A DNA stretch of 64,000 nucleotides. Source: Clostridia bacterium (lineage in GTDB: Bacteria > Bacillota > Clostridia > Christensenellales > Aristaeellaceae). Positions 45,282 through 54,944 of this stretch are shown here, one piece after another (position 1 is the first letter of the stretch; each line of letters begins with the position of its first letter). The position numbers and the translations under genes were made by a program. A model generated the notes under the pieces. That model saw nothing but the letters and a program-made list of their open reading frames with translations. It was not told the DNA's origin and ran no database searches. The stretch covers positions 1 to 64,000 of the forward strand of contig JAFQOD010000057.1 in NCBI GenBank assembly GCA_017395685.1. The letters are read 5' to 3'.

Positions 45282-45316
45282 AGGCGAGGACGCAAACCGT
45301 CTTTCGCCTTTTTTGT
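45282..45316 (+). terminator. Terminator of the sugar ABC operon
   Basis: AGGCGA...GACG pairs with CGTC...TCGCCT and runs into six T residues. The rest of the 825-base gap to the next gene (45235-46059) holds the duplicated segment (copy B), and nothing else that I can name apart from one TTCGACAAAA word near 45356, an inverted 0A-like box. Confidence 0.75.
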
Positions 45317-45558
45317 GTCTGCAGCAATGAAAAGAGAAAAAATCGTGGAAAAAACTTCGACAAAACAGGGGCAATTCAGATGCATAATGCTTTGCGTTTT
45401 ACGACCTGCCCTTAAACCAAATCCTACGTTAAAATATATTATAATGCAAAAGGACGGACATAATTCAATGCTTGTAAAAAAGCAGCGTAGAAAAAAATGA
45501 AGTTTTCCCTCTCAATAAACATTGGTATTTCGCCCCATATTTAATGATACTCCATGTA

Positions 45559-45820
45559 AATGGGGAGTTCATCGCCCTCATCGCCGATAAGCTGGCCCTG
45601 GAGCACAGTGCATAAAACCACATCATTGCTGGGATTTTCTGGAGGGATAATCCTATCAGCAGCCATAAATCCTGCCAATACAAACCCATAAATCCTGTCG
45701 ATTAATCAAATATAGAACCGGCATTCTTTTGTTTATTGCCTCCCGCAGCTGATTAAAACACAGCCTACGCAAAGCAGAAACAAAAGGATGCCTTTTTTGT
45801 GAAATCAGATTATGCCCTTA
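45559..45820 (+). repeat. Duplicated segment, copy B (spo0A tail remnant and hairpin)
   Basis: Bases 45559-45608 are identical to the end of spo0A (35611-35660) and keep its reading frame to a stop (codons for S-A then TAA). No other part of spo0A is present: just upstream the frame reads ATG-TAA. About 110 bases later the hairpin sequence returns: GGCATTCTTTTGTTT (45720-45734) pairs with 45778-45792 and is followed by six T residues, a good terminator. The two copies flank the complete sugar-sensing and transport cassette. Confidence 0.85.
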
Positions 45821-45849
45821 TACTGCACAGACATGAATACCTTGACTAA
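45799..45849 (+). pseudogene. Shortened relative of the 33-residue peptide frame
   Basis: A 16-codon frame starting at GTG reads KSDYALILHRHEYLD after the first codon, and aligns with the first 13 residues of the frame at 35856 (for example DYALIL against DRAIAL). It lacks the cysteine-containing half. Either a decayed copy of a small gene or chance similarity inside the duplicated segment. Confidence 0.3.
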
Positions 45850-46059
45850 AGCTCAGTCCTTACGTTGACACACATCAGAGATCGTAACAAAAATTTAAAC
45901 TTTTTCAATGTGATATCGCATCCCGTTTATATTGTATTTCAACTTGTTTTTTGTTATTATTTTCTTTGTGGAAACACCGGTTTTCATCCAAATAACTAAC
46001 AGATACATTTCCTATTTTATTATTAAGTGATTCAACTCTTGAACAGGAGGAGAAACAAT

Positions 46060-49000
46060 ATGAAGAAGATTTTTTCCCTGCTACTGATGCTTATGCTGTG
46101 CATGGGCTTGGCGGTGACCGCGAGCGCAGACCAAACCGGCACTACCGGCGCTTGCACATGGACATTTGACGAAGCTACCGGCACGCTGACCATCAGCGGC
46201 AGCGGTGCAATGGCGAATTATAGCAGTAGTAATAATCCGCCGTGGGCATCTTACAAAGACAGCATTCAAAAAATTGTAATCAATGAAGGCGTTACCACGA
46301 TTGGCACTTATGCGTTTTGCCAATATTCCTCGCTAACGGAGGTAATCATTCCCAGAAGCGTAAACGCCATCGGTAATAATGCGTTCTACAACTGCGCCAA
46401 CCTCACAACTGTTGAGTATTGGGGTATTACAGAACCAACTGCTTCGTCAACCGCCTTTTTTGGAGTGTATACAACCATCAAGGTTCCTAACAATTACAGT
46501 AGTCCTTATTTCTGCGGAATAATGTCTCGGAAAAAATTGGGGGAAATTGATTCTAATGTCACTTACAACATTAGTATTTCGACCTCTCCGGCAGAAGGCG
46601 GTACCGTCACCGGAGCCGGAAAGTATCACGCCGGCAAAGTTGCGATCACGGCTGCGGCCAACCCGGGCTATCGGTTTGTTAAATGGCAGGAAAACGACAC
46701 GCAGATCAGTACCGATTCAACCTACATCCTTACTGCAAACAAGGACTATTCCATTGTAGCGGTATTTGAGGAAGAAACTGTCGATCCCACCTACACCGTC
46801 ACCATTGACAGCGCCATCACGGGCGGCACGGTCACCGCTGACAAGAACGAAGCCGCTGCGGACGAAACCGTCACCCTCACCGTCACCCCTGCTTCCGGCT
46901 ATGAGCTGGATACCCTCACCGTCAAGCAGGACGAATCTGACGTCACTATCAGTGCAGACAATACCTTCACTATGCCTGCAGGCAATGTGACCGTAACGGC
47001 TACGTTCAAAAAGCTCATTGCCCGCGTCACCGGCGTTAAAGTACTGGTGAACGACGTAGAGCAGCCAGAAGGAAAAGTTCATTATGATGCGGATGATGTA
47101 TTAACCTTCATTTACTACGGCGAAAACTTTAGCCAACTGAATTCAAACTATAAGTACAGGGTTGGCGCGAATAGCGGCCAGCTTATGAAGGGGTATTATG
47201 TCACTGTCGATACGTCTGTCACGCCCCATACGGCAACCAGGACGTTTAAAGCCTCTAAGTTGACGAGCACTACGTGGACGACAGTATCCTATACCAACGC
47301 CGGCGAAAGCGAAACCGTGACCAATTATACGCTCAGCTACGGTACGCAGCCGGCTACGGCCCGGATCACCGGTGTGACCGTAAAGGTTAATGATGTGGTG
47401 CAGGCGGTGGGCGAAGTTGTCGTCGCCGATGACGATATAGTCACCGTGATTTTCTCCGGTGAGCACTTCGACAAACTCACCACCAGCTATGCGTGCAAGA
47501 TCGGCCCGTATACTACCTCTGTCACCCCGACCGGTTCCTTCACCATCGATACCTCCGCTCAGTTGCATGTAGCCACCAGGACCTTCACCGGCGCTCAGGT
47601 GAGGGGAGTTCAGCATAATTCCATCACCTATACCAACCCCGGCGCAGCCGAAACCGTGACGGGGTATGTGTTTGTCGACGGCGCTGTTGAGCCCCCTGCT
47701 CCTGCCGTGGCCAAGATCACCGGCGTAACCGTCAAGGTTAATAATGTGGTACAGCCAGAGGGTCAGGTTGTTGTCGCCGATGAGGATGAAGTCACCGTGA
47801 TTTTCTCCGGCGAAAACTTCGATAAGCTGACGACTGATTATAAATATGTGATTGGCCCGCGGAGCGGTTCTGTCAGCGCAACATATGGCTCCTTTACCAT
47901 CAATACGTCTGCCATTCCCCATACAGCCAGCAGAACATTCGTCGGCAGCACTGTAAATTACAGCACGAAGAATCTTACCTATACCAACGCCGGTGAAGCT
48001 GAAACCGTGACCGGCTATTCCTTCATCGAAAAAGCGGCTGAGCCCCCTGCCCCCGCCGTGGCCAAGATCACCGGCGTAATCGTAAAGGTGAATGACGAGG
48101 TGCAGCCAGAGGGCGAGGTTTTCTACACAGCCGGCGATGAAATCACCGTTATTTTCACCGGTGAAAACTTCGATAAGCTGAATACGAATTATAAATACAA
48201 GTTCGGCCCTGCTTCCGGCAGTGTCAGCATCTATGGTTTCTTTACCTTTGATACATCTGTAACGCCGCATACTGCCAGCAAGACCGTTTCCTCCACCACG
48301 CTGGGAGAATGCATTCAGGCTTCCGTTACCTACACCAACGCCGGCGAAAATGTAACGACGGCTCCCTACACCCTCACTTATCAGGAAAAACCCACCAGCT
48401 ACACCTACCAGTTAAAGATGGGCCTGACCGATACGGATTGGAGCACAGTGCAGGGCTCCTCCTCGTTCGTGATTGACGGCGTCACAACGGTGACCACCGA
48501 AGGCATTACGGAGTGTACCCTCACTGTGGGCGATCACACCATTTCCTTCGGCGCGCCGCCGGAAGGTTATCTCCAGCCTGAAGATGCTGTGCTGACCGTC
48601 AAGGAAGACGGCAAGCTGTCCTATACCTCCAATATGCACATCCAGTCAAACGGCGTTGTGCACAGGATTATGCCGATTCTGGAGAAGGATGTGCAGGTGC
48701 CTGAAACCTACACCGTCACCATTGACAGCAACATCAAAAACGGCAGGGTTACTGCGGACAAGACCACCGGCCTGAAGGAGGGCGACACCGTCACCCTGAT
48801 CGTGATCCCGGATGAAGGCTATGAGCTGGATGGATACGTGAATGTAACCCCTGCGAGCGGTTCCTCGTTTATTGCTTCTTCTGTGGAGGGCGAGGAAGGA
48901 AAGTATTCCTTCGTTATGACTGCGAGCGACGCGACGGTTTCTGCTGCATTTAAGAAGTCTGCCCCCCCTGTCTACCAGTTAAAACTGCGGCTGAAGGTAC

Positions 49001-50454
49001 TGGATGAGAATCGCAAAGAGATCACCAGCTATGTCCCGGGCAGAATTATTGACAATGGAATCGTGGAAAATACAGAGATTGTGACCCGCGAACTTCAAGA
49101 GGGCAGCTATACGCTTACCATCCCTTATCCGCCTAGCGGCTATACTGCTCCCGAGAACTCTGTGCTGAATGTGGACGCCAACGGCAATCTCACCTCCGGA
49201 AGCGATCATCTTACCATCGAAAAGGAAGGCGATGTATATTTCCTCGTCCTTGCGCTGGAAAAGAGACTGTATAATATAACCGTCCTGCCCAGTGAGCATG
49301 GAACCGTCACCACCAATGCTGAGAAGCTGGACTACGGCGAAGTGTGCGAAATCTACATCAGCCCCGATGACGGCTATGAGCTTGATAAGCTGGTGTTGCT
49401 GGACGGTAATAACACCATTGACTGGACAATGTACGTTAATAACAATCAGGCTTCATTCCTAATGGTTCATAAGGATATGGCGATTCAGGCCACCTTCAGG
49501 AAGGCGACCACCTATACCATCACCTACAACATCACCGGTCAGGGTATCATCACAACGGATAAGACCGAGGGCCTGAAGGAAGGCGACGAAGTCAAAATAA
49601 CCATTACCCCCGCAGATGGCTATAAGCACGTCTCTCTGTTTGTAACGGCAGGTGATAACGCCACTGTGGATTTCACCGGCAACGATGCCTTCCGGATGCC
49701 TGACGCTGATGTGACCCTTCATGCTACATTTACCAGGATCATCTCCGTTACCATCTCCGATGATCTGGGCAATGAGGACGTGGACGCCATTGCCCTGGGC
49801 CGGACGTATACCGTCAATATCGAGGGCAATCCGGAAGGGTATACGGCCCACTTCCATCCGGCGAACGGTCAGACGGGCGTGGCTAACTCTTCTCACGCCA
49901 TTAGTTCCCCCATGGCCTTCACGCAGGAGGTCTATGATGCAAGCGTTGAGATGGGTGAGCAGGATAATTCGAATTACGACAGCTTCTATGTAGTTGTTCG
50001 TGACCCGAACGGGATTGTTGCATGGACGAAGATGCTGCCCATGAGCATTCCCGCCGTCAAGGCTCCCGTGATCACCAATCCCACCGAAGATCAGACGGTT
50101 TCTGTGTATGAAGGTGATCAGGCCAAGCTGCAGATCACGGCAGAAAATGCGGTATCCTATCAGTGGTATGTCGATTATAATGACGGCGAAGGCTGGCAGA
50201 AGAAGGGTGAAAGCAGCCCCGAATACCTTTCCAGCCCCACCGCACAGGAAAATAACGGCTATCGCTATAAGTGCGTGGTCACCGGCGAGGACGGAAAAAC
50301 CGCCGAAAGCCCCATCTTCACCCTGAATGTGATGAAGAAACTGCCGCAAACCGGCGATCATGCCCTTCCCGGCCTCTGGATGACCCTTTGCCTGGTAAGC
50401 TGTGCCTGTATGCTGATCATCGTCATTCACGGGAAAAAAAGAAAAACTGAATAA
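46060..50454 (+). CDS. Large sortase-anchored repeat surface protein (LPQTG)
   Basis: The protein has 1464 residues; the ATG at 46060 follows CAGGAGGAG. A signal peptide (1-23, ending TASAD) is followed by a BspA-like LRR_5 segment (about 28-150: TWTFDEATGTLTISGSG, GTYAFCQYSSLTEVIIP). InlB B-type repeats follow at about 165-320 (SPAEGGTVTGAGKY; SAITGGTVTADKNE), then four repeats of 113-117 residues (321-785), further InlB-like and beta domains, an Ig-like domain near 1340-1415 (YQWYVDYNDGEGW) and a sorting signal LPQTG at 1428-1432 with a helix and KKRK tail. It should be covalently attached to peptidoglycan and mediate adhesion; no ligand is indicated. A sortase gene is not in the window. 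Confidence 0.92.
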   Translation: MKKIFSLLLMLMLCMGLAVTASADQTGTTGACTWTFDEATGTLTISGSGAMANYSSSNNPPWASYKDSIQKIVINEGVTTIGTYAFCQYSSLTEVIIPRSVNAIGNNAFYNCANLTTVEYWGITEPTASSTAFFGVYTTIKVPNNYSSPYFCGIMSRKKLGEIDSNVTYNISISTSPAEGGTVTGAGKYHAGKVAITAAANPGYRFVKWQENDTQISTDSTYILTANKDYSIVAVFEEETVDPTYTVTIDSAITGGTVTADKNEAAADETVTLTVTPASGYELDTLTVKQDESDVTISADNTFTMPAGNVTVTATFKKLIARVTGVKVLVNDVEQPEGKVHYDADDVLTFIYYGENFSQLNSNYKYRVGANSGQLMKGYYVTVDTSVTPHTATRTFKASKLTSTTWTTVSYTNAGESETVTNYTLSYGTQPATARITGVTVKVNDVVQAVGEVVVADDDIVTVIFSGEHFDKLTTSYACKIGPYTTSVTPTGSFTIDTSAQLHVATRTFTGAQVRGVQHNSITYTNPGAAETVTGYVFVDGAVEPPAPAVAKITGVTVKVNNVVQPEGQVVVADEDEVTVIFSGENFDKLTTDYKYVIGPRSGSVSATYGSFTINTSAIPHTASRTFVGSTVNYSTKNLTYTNAGEAETVTGYSFIEKAAEPPAPAVAKITGVIVKVNDEVQPEGEVFYTAGDEITVIFTGENFDKLNTNYKYKFGPASGSVSIYGFFTFDTSVTPHTASKTVSSTTLGECIQASVTYTNAGENVTTAPYTLTYQEKPTSYTYQLKMGLTDTDWSTVQGSSSFVIDGVTTVTTEGITECTLTVGDHTISFGAPPEGYLQPEDAVLTVKEDGKLSYTSNMHIQSNGVVHRIMPILEKDVQVPETYTVTIDSNIKNGRVTADKTTGLKEGDTVTLIVIPDEGYELDGYVNVTPASGSSFIASSVEGEEGKYSFVMTASDATVSAAFKKSAPPVYQLKLRLKVLDENRKEITSYVPGRIIDNGIVENTEIVTRELQEGSYTLTIPYPPSGYTAPENSVLNVDANGNLTSGSDHLTIEKEGDVYFLVLALEKRLYNITVLPSEHGTVTTNAEKLDYGEVCEIYISPDDGYELDKLVLLDGNNTIDWTMYVNNNQASFLMVHKDMAIQATFRKATTYTITYNITGQGIITTDKTEGLKEGDEVKITITPADGYKHVSLFVTAGDNATVDFTGNDAFRMPDADVTLHATFTRIISVTISDDLGNEDVDAIALGRTYTVNIEGNPEGYTAHFHPANGQTGVANSSHAISSPMAFTQEVYDASVEMGEQDNSNYDSFYVVVRDPNGIVAWTKMLPMSIPAVKAPVITNPTEDQTVSVYEGDQAKLQITAENAVSYQWYVDYNDGEGWQKKGESSPEYLSSPTAQENNGYRYKCVVTGEDGKTAESPIFTLNVMKKLPQTGDHALPGLWMTLCLVSCACMLIIVIHGKKRKTE
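47020..48400 (+). repeat. Four tandem coding repeats in the surface protein
   Basis: Units start at 47020, 47359, 47710 and 48061 (339, 351 and 351 bases apart), each coding for a domain beginning A[RK][VI]TGV.VKVN[DN].VQ and ending YTNAGE.ETVT. Units 2 to 4 are closer to each other than to unit 1. Copy-number change by recombination is to be expected here, and short-read assembly could collapse it. Confidence 0.85.
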
Positions 50455-50533
50455 CCCCTTTCATTCCGGAGAAATGCCTTGCCGTTGATCGTTATGCGCA
50501 ATGAATAATGCATTTCCTCTGAAAATAACCATG

Positions 50534-50572
50534 AAGACAGCCGAACAGCGAAAAACTGACGGCTGTCTTTTA
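50534..50572 (+). terminator. Terminator after the surface protein
   Basis: AAGACAGCCG pairs with CGGCTGTCTT and is followed by T residues. Confidence 0.85.
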
Positions 50573-50641
50573 ATTGCACCGTTTTTTACGAATTGTTCCT
50601 TCAACAAAAAAATACCGAAACGGATATCGTTTTTCAATCCC

Positions 50642-50669
50642 TTGTTTTTTATCACGTTTATGCTATACT
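50642..50669 (+). promoter_or_regulatory. Promoter of the mannan-locus two-component system
   Basis: TTGTTT (50642-50647), 16 bases, TATACT (50664-50669), with the extended context TTTATGCTATACT, about 60 bases before the kinase ATG. Confidence 0.6.
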
Positions 50670-50729
50670 GAGATAGAAAATGCTCGTTTCATTTATTTTT
50701 CACTACTTTTATAGCTAAAAGGATGATTT

Positions 50730-52481
50730 ATGATGGAATCCATGAAGTTCAGGATCCGCAATCTTCCCATCCGATATAAAATTTTCAGTGGTATTTTGCT
50801 CTGCAGTCTGGTTGTTGTGATTTTGATTACCATTCTTGCGCTCAATACCAGTTTGCAGCCCTTGCATGAAGCGCGCACTGAATCGGATATGCTGAAGTTA
50901 TCCTTTGTGCAGGATCGGCTGGAAGCAAGCCTGACTGAATGGATGAATCATTGCTATGCGCTGGAAGTGGATCCTGAAACAAAAGCAGCACTGATCGAAT
51001 GGTGCACCAGTGACGAAGAATTGACCTATCAGCACAAGCGCCTTTTTCTTTCCAGACTTGAAAATATTCTTTCCACTCAGCCCATGATCAATGGGTTTTC
51101 TCTCTTTCATCTCCGCCAGGGCGTCAATTTGCAGGTGCGCCGCACCGGGGAGCGCACCATCCGTACAGGAAATGCGCTGGATGCATGGAATTCACGCAGA
51201 GCACAGCTTCAGACCAATTTTGCCTTGCTTCCCGGCGACGGCGAATTGCTGCTTTTTCATCAGATTAATCGTTTTGAGGATAATCTCCCCCTTGCCGTGC
51301 TGGTCATGCATATCCATGAAGGGCTCTTTCTGCGCAATCTGGCGGAGGCCATCGAATTGACAGACGGGGAACTGCTGCTGCTCAATGATGAAGGGCTCAT
51401 TCTGACCCAATATGCATCCGGCAATCTGCCCATTGATCAGCAAGTGATCAATGAATGGCTGGCCCAGGATCAGCTGCCCGCATTATATAAAGGCCACTCC
51501 ATCAGTTCCGCTCCCGTCAGCCGGGGAAAAATGCAGATCCTCCAATGCATCTCCAATGCCGAAATCACTGCCCTGGCCGAGCACACCGTTATCAACGGCC
51601 TGCTGATGGCCTCTGTGGCGCTGGTATTGGCCGCTTTGGTAGCAGCATTTCTTTCCAGAGTGATCAGCCGGCCCATTGTTAATCTGGCCGGCCGTATGCA
51701 GGAAACTACCATTCTGAATTTCCATCAGCACCCCTCCAGCAAGCGCGTGGATGAAATCGGCCTGCTGGAGCGCAGTTATTCCGATATGATGACCCATAAT
51801 CAGCAATTGGTAGAGCAGAATTTCCAAAGCAAGATTGCCCGTCGCAATGCCCAGTTGCATACCCTGCAGGCACAGATCAATCCCCATTTTATGTATAACA
51901 CGCTGCAGGTCATCGGTGCCATCTCACTGGAAGAGGGTTCCCCTTCCATTTATCCCCTTACCACCGCCCTGAGTGATATTATGCGTTATGCCATCTCTTT
52001 TGGAAAAGAGATGGTTACATTGGAAAGCGAACTGAAATATCTGGATAGCTATCTGATGATCCAGAATACCCGGTTTGATAACAGGTTGCAATTTGAATGC
52101 TGCGTGGAAGAATCGCTGATGCAGATGCTGCTGCCCAAGTTGATTCTGCAGCCGGTGATTGAAAACTGTTTTTCCCATGGCCTGGAGAATAAGGAAGGGC
52201 CCTGGCACATCCGCCTGACAGCCCGTGAGATGCCTGACCGCATTCTTCTTTGCATCGAAGATAACGGTATCGGCATCACCCCGGAAGCACTGGAAGCCTT
52301 GCAGCAAAAGCTGGCCCTGGATGTGACAGAAACCCTCGGCCAGAAGGCCCATATCGGCCTGATCAATGTGCATGCACGGCTTCGGCTGCGTTGGGGCGCC
52401 CTGGGCGGTATACAGATCGAAAACGGCGAACAGGAAGGCGTACGTGTAACGCTGAGTATCGGAAAGGAGCAGGCGCTATGA
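50730..52481 (+). CDS. YesM-type sensor histidine kinase (mannan locus)
   Basis: The protein has 583 residues. AAAAGGA lies six bases before the first of two ATG codons. An N-terminal helix (about 18-40) and a second helix (about 285-310) enclose a large extracytoplasmic dCache-like sensor region; a HAMP linker, the His_kinase domain (QAQINPHFMYNTLQ) and a HATPase domain (NCFSHGL, DNGIGI, GLINVHAR) follow. It overlaps the response regulator gene by four bases. The genes downstream encode an oligosaccharide importer and mannan-degrading enzymes, so mannooligosaccharides are the likely signal. Confidence 0.93.
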   Translation: MMESMKFRIRNLPIRYKIFSGILLCSLVVVILITILALNTSLQPLHEARTESDMLKLSFVQDRLEASLTEWMNHCYALEVDPETKAALIEWCTSDEELTYQHKRLFLSRLENILSTQPMINGFSLFHLRQGVNLQVRRTGERTIRTGNALDAWNSRRAQLQTNFALLPGDGELLLFHQINRFEDNLPLAVLVMHIHEGLFLRNLAEAIELTDGELLLLNDEGLILTQYASGNLPIDQQVINEWLAQDQLPALYKGHSISSAPVSRGKMQILQCISNAEITALAEHTVINGLLMASVALVLAALVAAFLSRVISRPIVNLAGRMQETTILNFHQHPSSKRVDEIGLLERSYSDMMTHNQQLVEQNFQSKIARRNAQLHTLQAQINPHFMYNTLQVIGAISLEEGSPSIYPLTTALSDIMRYAISFGKEMVTLESELKYLDSYLMIQNTRFDNRLQFECCVEESLMQMLLPKLILQPVIENCFSHGLENKEGPWHIRLTAREMPDRILLCIEDNGIGITPEALEALQQKLALDVTETLGQKAHIGLINVHARLRLRWGALGGIQIENGEQEGVRVTLSIGKEQAL

Positions 52482-53554
52482 GCATCAATGTAGTCATCAT
52501 CGATGACGAAAAATGGTCCCGCGGAGTCATCCGGCGCTTTATTCCCTGGAATGAAATGGGCCTTTCCCTGGTCGGCGAAGCATCCGATGGCATGTACGGC
52601 CTGGAGCTGATCGATCAATTGCATCCGGATATCATCCTCACTGATGTAAAGATGCCCAGAATGGACGGCATTGAATTGCTATCCCATATCCGGAAAAATC
52701 ATTCCGATGCCTGCGTCATTATCATCAGCGGCTATAATGATTATTCTTTCGTCAGGGATGCCATGCGCCTTGGCGGCATGGATTATCTGCTGAAGCCCAT
52801 AAAGCAGGCGGAACTAATGGACGCCCTGCAGCGATGCCTGCAAAAAATCAGCAGCCGTGCGCAGACCGTTCCTTCCATGCAAAGCAGTATCACGCTGGAT
52901 CAAGGGTATTATGCCCTTCGGGAAGATGTATCCATCTGCCTGAAAGCCGGCAATATTCCATTGCTGGAAAAACGGCTGCAGGCGCTGGCAGCCCATCTTT
53001 CCTCGCCATCCATGAATCAGCGCAGCAATCTGGTGGCCGTCTATTGCAGCCTGACTGAGGAAATGCAGAAAATTCGCCTGGATTCAGGGCTGACCGGCAA
53101 TACTGCACCACCCTATGTGTTCAGTACCGGCACCACTGCAGAGCAAATGATTTCCTATATCGGCCTCCAGCTTGCCCAGACCCTGCAGGAAATCAATGAT
53201 ATTTCCGATGCCAGGCGCCGCATATCCATCAGCGATGTAAAGGAATACATCGACGCCAACTGGCAAAACGGCATCACCCAGGAGCAGGTAGCTGCCCACT
53301 TTGGCCTGAGCCAGAATTACCTGAGCAAGGCCTTCCGTGCATCCGAACAAATGGGCTTCTCCGAATATGTGATTCAATTGCGAATGGAGCACGCCCGGCG
53401 GCTGATACTTGATTATCGTCTTCCCCTCAAGGAAGTAGGAGCACAGGTGGGCTATACAGAACAGGCGAATTTTTACAAGCGTTTCCGGGCTTACTTTGGC
53501 ATGACTCCCGGCGAAATGCTGGCAAAAGATGATAACGAAAAACAACAAAAATAA
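52478..53554 (+). CDS. YesN-type response regulator (REC-AraC, mannan locus)
   Basis: The protein has 358 residues. The ATG at 52478 follows GGAAAGGAG and overlaps the kinase stop (ATGA). The receiver domain (about 3-120) has D9-D10, phosphoacceptor D56 (LTDVKMPR) and K107 (LLKPIKQ). A short linker leads to the AraC helix-turn-helix (about 255-352: GITQEQVAAHFGLSQNYLSKAFR and PLKEVGAQVGYTEQANFYKRFR). It is about 170 residues shorter than its counterpart at 36227 because the middle region is reduced. It should activate the operon that starts 85 bases downstream. Confidence 0.93.
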   Translation: MSINVVIIDDEKWSRGVIRRFIPWNEMGLSLVGEASDGMYGLELIDQLHPDIILTDVKMPRMDGIELLSHIRKNHSDACVIIISGYNDYSFVRDAMRLGGMDYLLKPIKQAELMDALQRCLQKISSRAQTVPSMQSSITLDQGYYALREDVSICLKAGNIPLLEKRLQALAAHLSSPSMNQRSNLVAVYCSLTEEMQKIRLDSGLTGNTAPPYVFSTGTTAEQMISYIGLQLAQTLQEINDISDARRRISISDVKEYIDANWQNGITQEQVAAHFGLSQNYLSKAFRASEQMGFSEYVIQLRMEHARRLILDYRLPLKEVGAQVGYTEQANFYKRFRAYFGMTPGEMLAKDDNEKQQK

Positions 53555-53638
53555 ACAATGCTATTCTTCTCTTCTGCTTTTATAATAAAGGCACAAGAAT
53601 GACGCAGTTCATTCAAATTGAATAAGGAGGAATCCACA

Positions 53639-54880
53639 ATGAAAAAATGGATGGCTCTGTTGTTGACCGTAATCATGGTAATGTGCTCCTTCGGTGCTGC
53701 TATGGCCGAAGAAAAGACCGCAGAACTGAATATCATGATGTCCTCTGCCAATCTGATGGAACAGTGGCAGGATTTCTGTGATCAGTTTGCCGCCAAAGTA
53801 CTGGCCGAACAAAATATCAAGGTAAAGATCAATCTGGAAATGCCCGCTTCCGGCCAGTATGACAGTGTGCTGCAGGCCCGGCTCAACGGCGGCGATGCGC
53901 CCGATGTATACATGATCCACTGCAACAATCTGAATGTATACACCAAGGCTAACTATACCACCGATCTTACCCAGGAAGCTTTCACCGCTCAGTTGTTCGA
54001 AAGCGTTCGCAAGACCGTGACCCTGGAAGATGGCAAGGTTTATGCTGCTCCCCTGGAAAATCAGGCCTGGGGCGTGCTCTACAACAAGGAAATCTTTGAA
54101 GAATGCGGTCTGAAGACCCCCGATACCCTCACCGAACTGAAGGCTGCTTGCGAAACCCTGAAGGCCAAGGGCTATACTCCCTTCATGCTGGCTTTCCAGG
54201 AGCAGTGGGTTCCCCAGCTGATGACCGCTCTCACCCTGGGCGGCAAGGTATCCGGCGAACTGCCTGACTGGGTAGATCGGATGTACAAGGATGAAGGCTC
54301 CTACGAAGAAGTGCGGGAAATCTTCGATGTAATCCAGCTGATCATGGCCAACGGCACCAAGCGCGCCATGGAAGAAGGCTCTGAAGCCGGCGCCGCCGAT
54401 TTCGCCATGGGCGCTGCCGCCATGTTCGTTCAGGGCACCTGGGCTGAAGGCTCTGTCATGACGGCAAATCCCGATATGAAGGTCGGCGTTATGCCCCTGC
54501 CCATCAATGACAATCCCGGCTGCACTATGCTGAATATGGCCACCTCTTCCGTCCTGTGCGTATATCCCAAGAGCACCGAAAAGGAACTGGCCCTCCAGTT
54601 CATCAACTACATCTACGATGAAGAGGTATCCTCTCAGCTGTTCCAGGCCTGCACCTATAATCCCGTTGCCGCATGCCACACCTACGAACCCTCTCAGTGC
54701 GTTGCTTCCGCCGCTGAATTCCTGGCTGCCGGTCGTGCTTATGAGGAACTGGTTCTGCCCAGCGCCGTGACCGACGAACAGGGCAAGCTGCTTCAGGAAC
54801 TGTATGTAGGCACTGTCACCGTGGATGAAATCATCACCCGCCTGGACGCTGCATTCCAGAATGCCAACAAGCTGAACTAA
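53639..54880 (+). CDS. Extracellular solute-binding protein, CUT1 sugar family
   Basis: The protein has 413 residues. The ATG at 53639 is eight bases after AAGGAGG; an upstream in-frame GTG-less extension of seven codons contains that site and is rejected. A signal peptide (1-23, GAAMA) without a lipobox leads to a family 1 binding protein (SBP_bac_1), with VYMIHCNNLN and NQAWGVLYNKEIFEECGL. A TATAAT lies at 53581-53586. It should bind manno-oligosaccharides or similar for the two MalF/MalG-type permeases downstream. No ATPase is encoded here, so a shared MsmK-type ATPase elsewhere must power import. Confidence 0.92.
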   Translation: MKKWMALLLTVIMVMCSFGAAMAEEKTAELNIMMSSANLMEQWQDFCDQFAAKVLAEQNIKVKINLEMPASGQYDSVLQARLNGGDAPDVYMIHCNNLNVYTKANYTTDLTQEAFTAQLFESVRKTVTLEDGKVYAAPLENQAWGVLYNKEIFEECGLKTPDTLTELKAACETLKAKGYTPFMLAFQEQWVPQLMTALTLGGKVSGELPDWVDRMYKDEGSYEEVREIFDVIQLIMANGTKRAMEEGSEAGAADFAMGAAAMFVQGTWAEGSVMTANPDMKVGVMPLPINDNPGCTMLNMATSSVLCVYPKSTEKELALQFINYIYDEEVSSQLFQACTYNPVAACHTYEPSQCVASAAEFLAAGRAYEELVLPSAVTDEQGKLLQELYVGTVTVDEIITRLDAAFQNANKLN

Positions 54881-54900
54881 TGTAAAGCGGGATCAGACGA

Positions 54901-54928
54901 GGACGGATGCAAATCCGTCCTTGTCTTT
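54901..54928 (+). terminator. Intercistronic hairpin after the binding-protein gene
   Basis: GGACGGAT-GCAA-ATCCGTCC, a perfect 8-bp stem with a short loop, followed by TTGTCTTTT. As in the other ABC operon, it should reduce read-through into the permeases or protect the binding-protein message. Confidence 0.7.
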
Positions 54929-54944
54929 TCAGAAAGGAAAGCCT

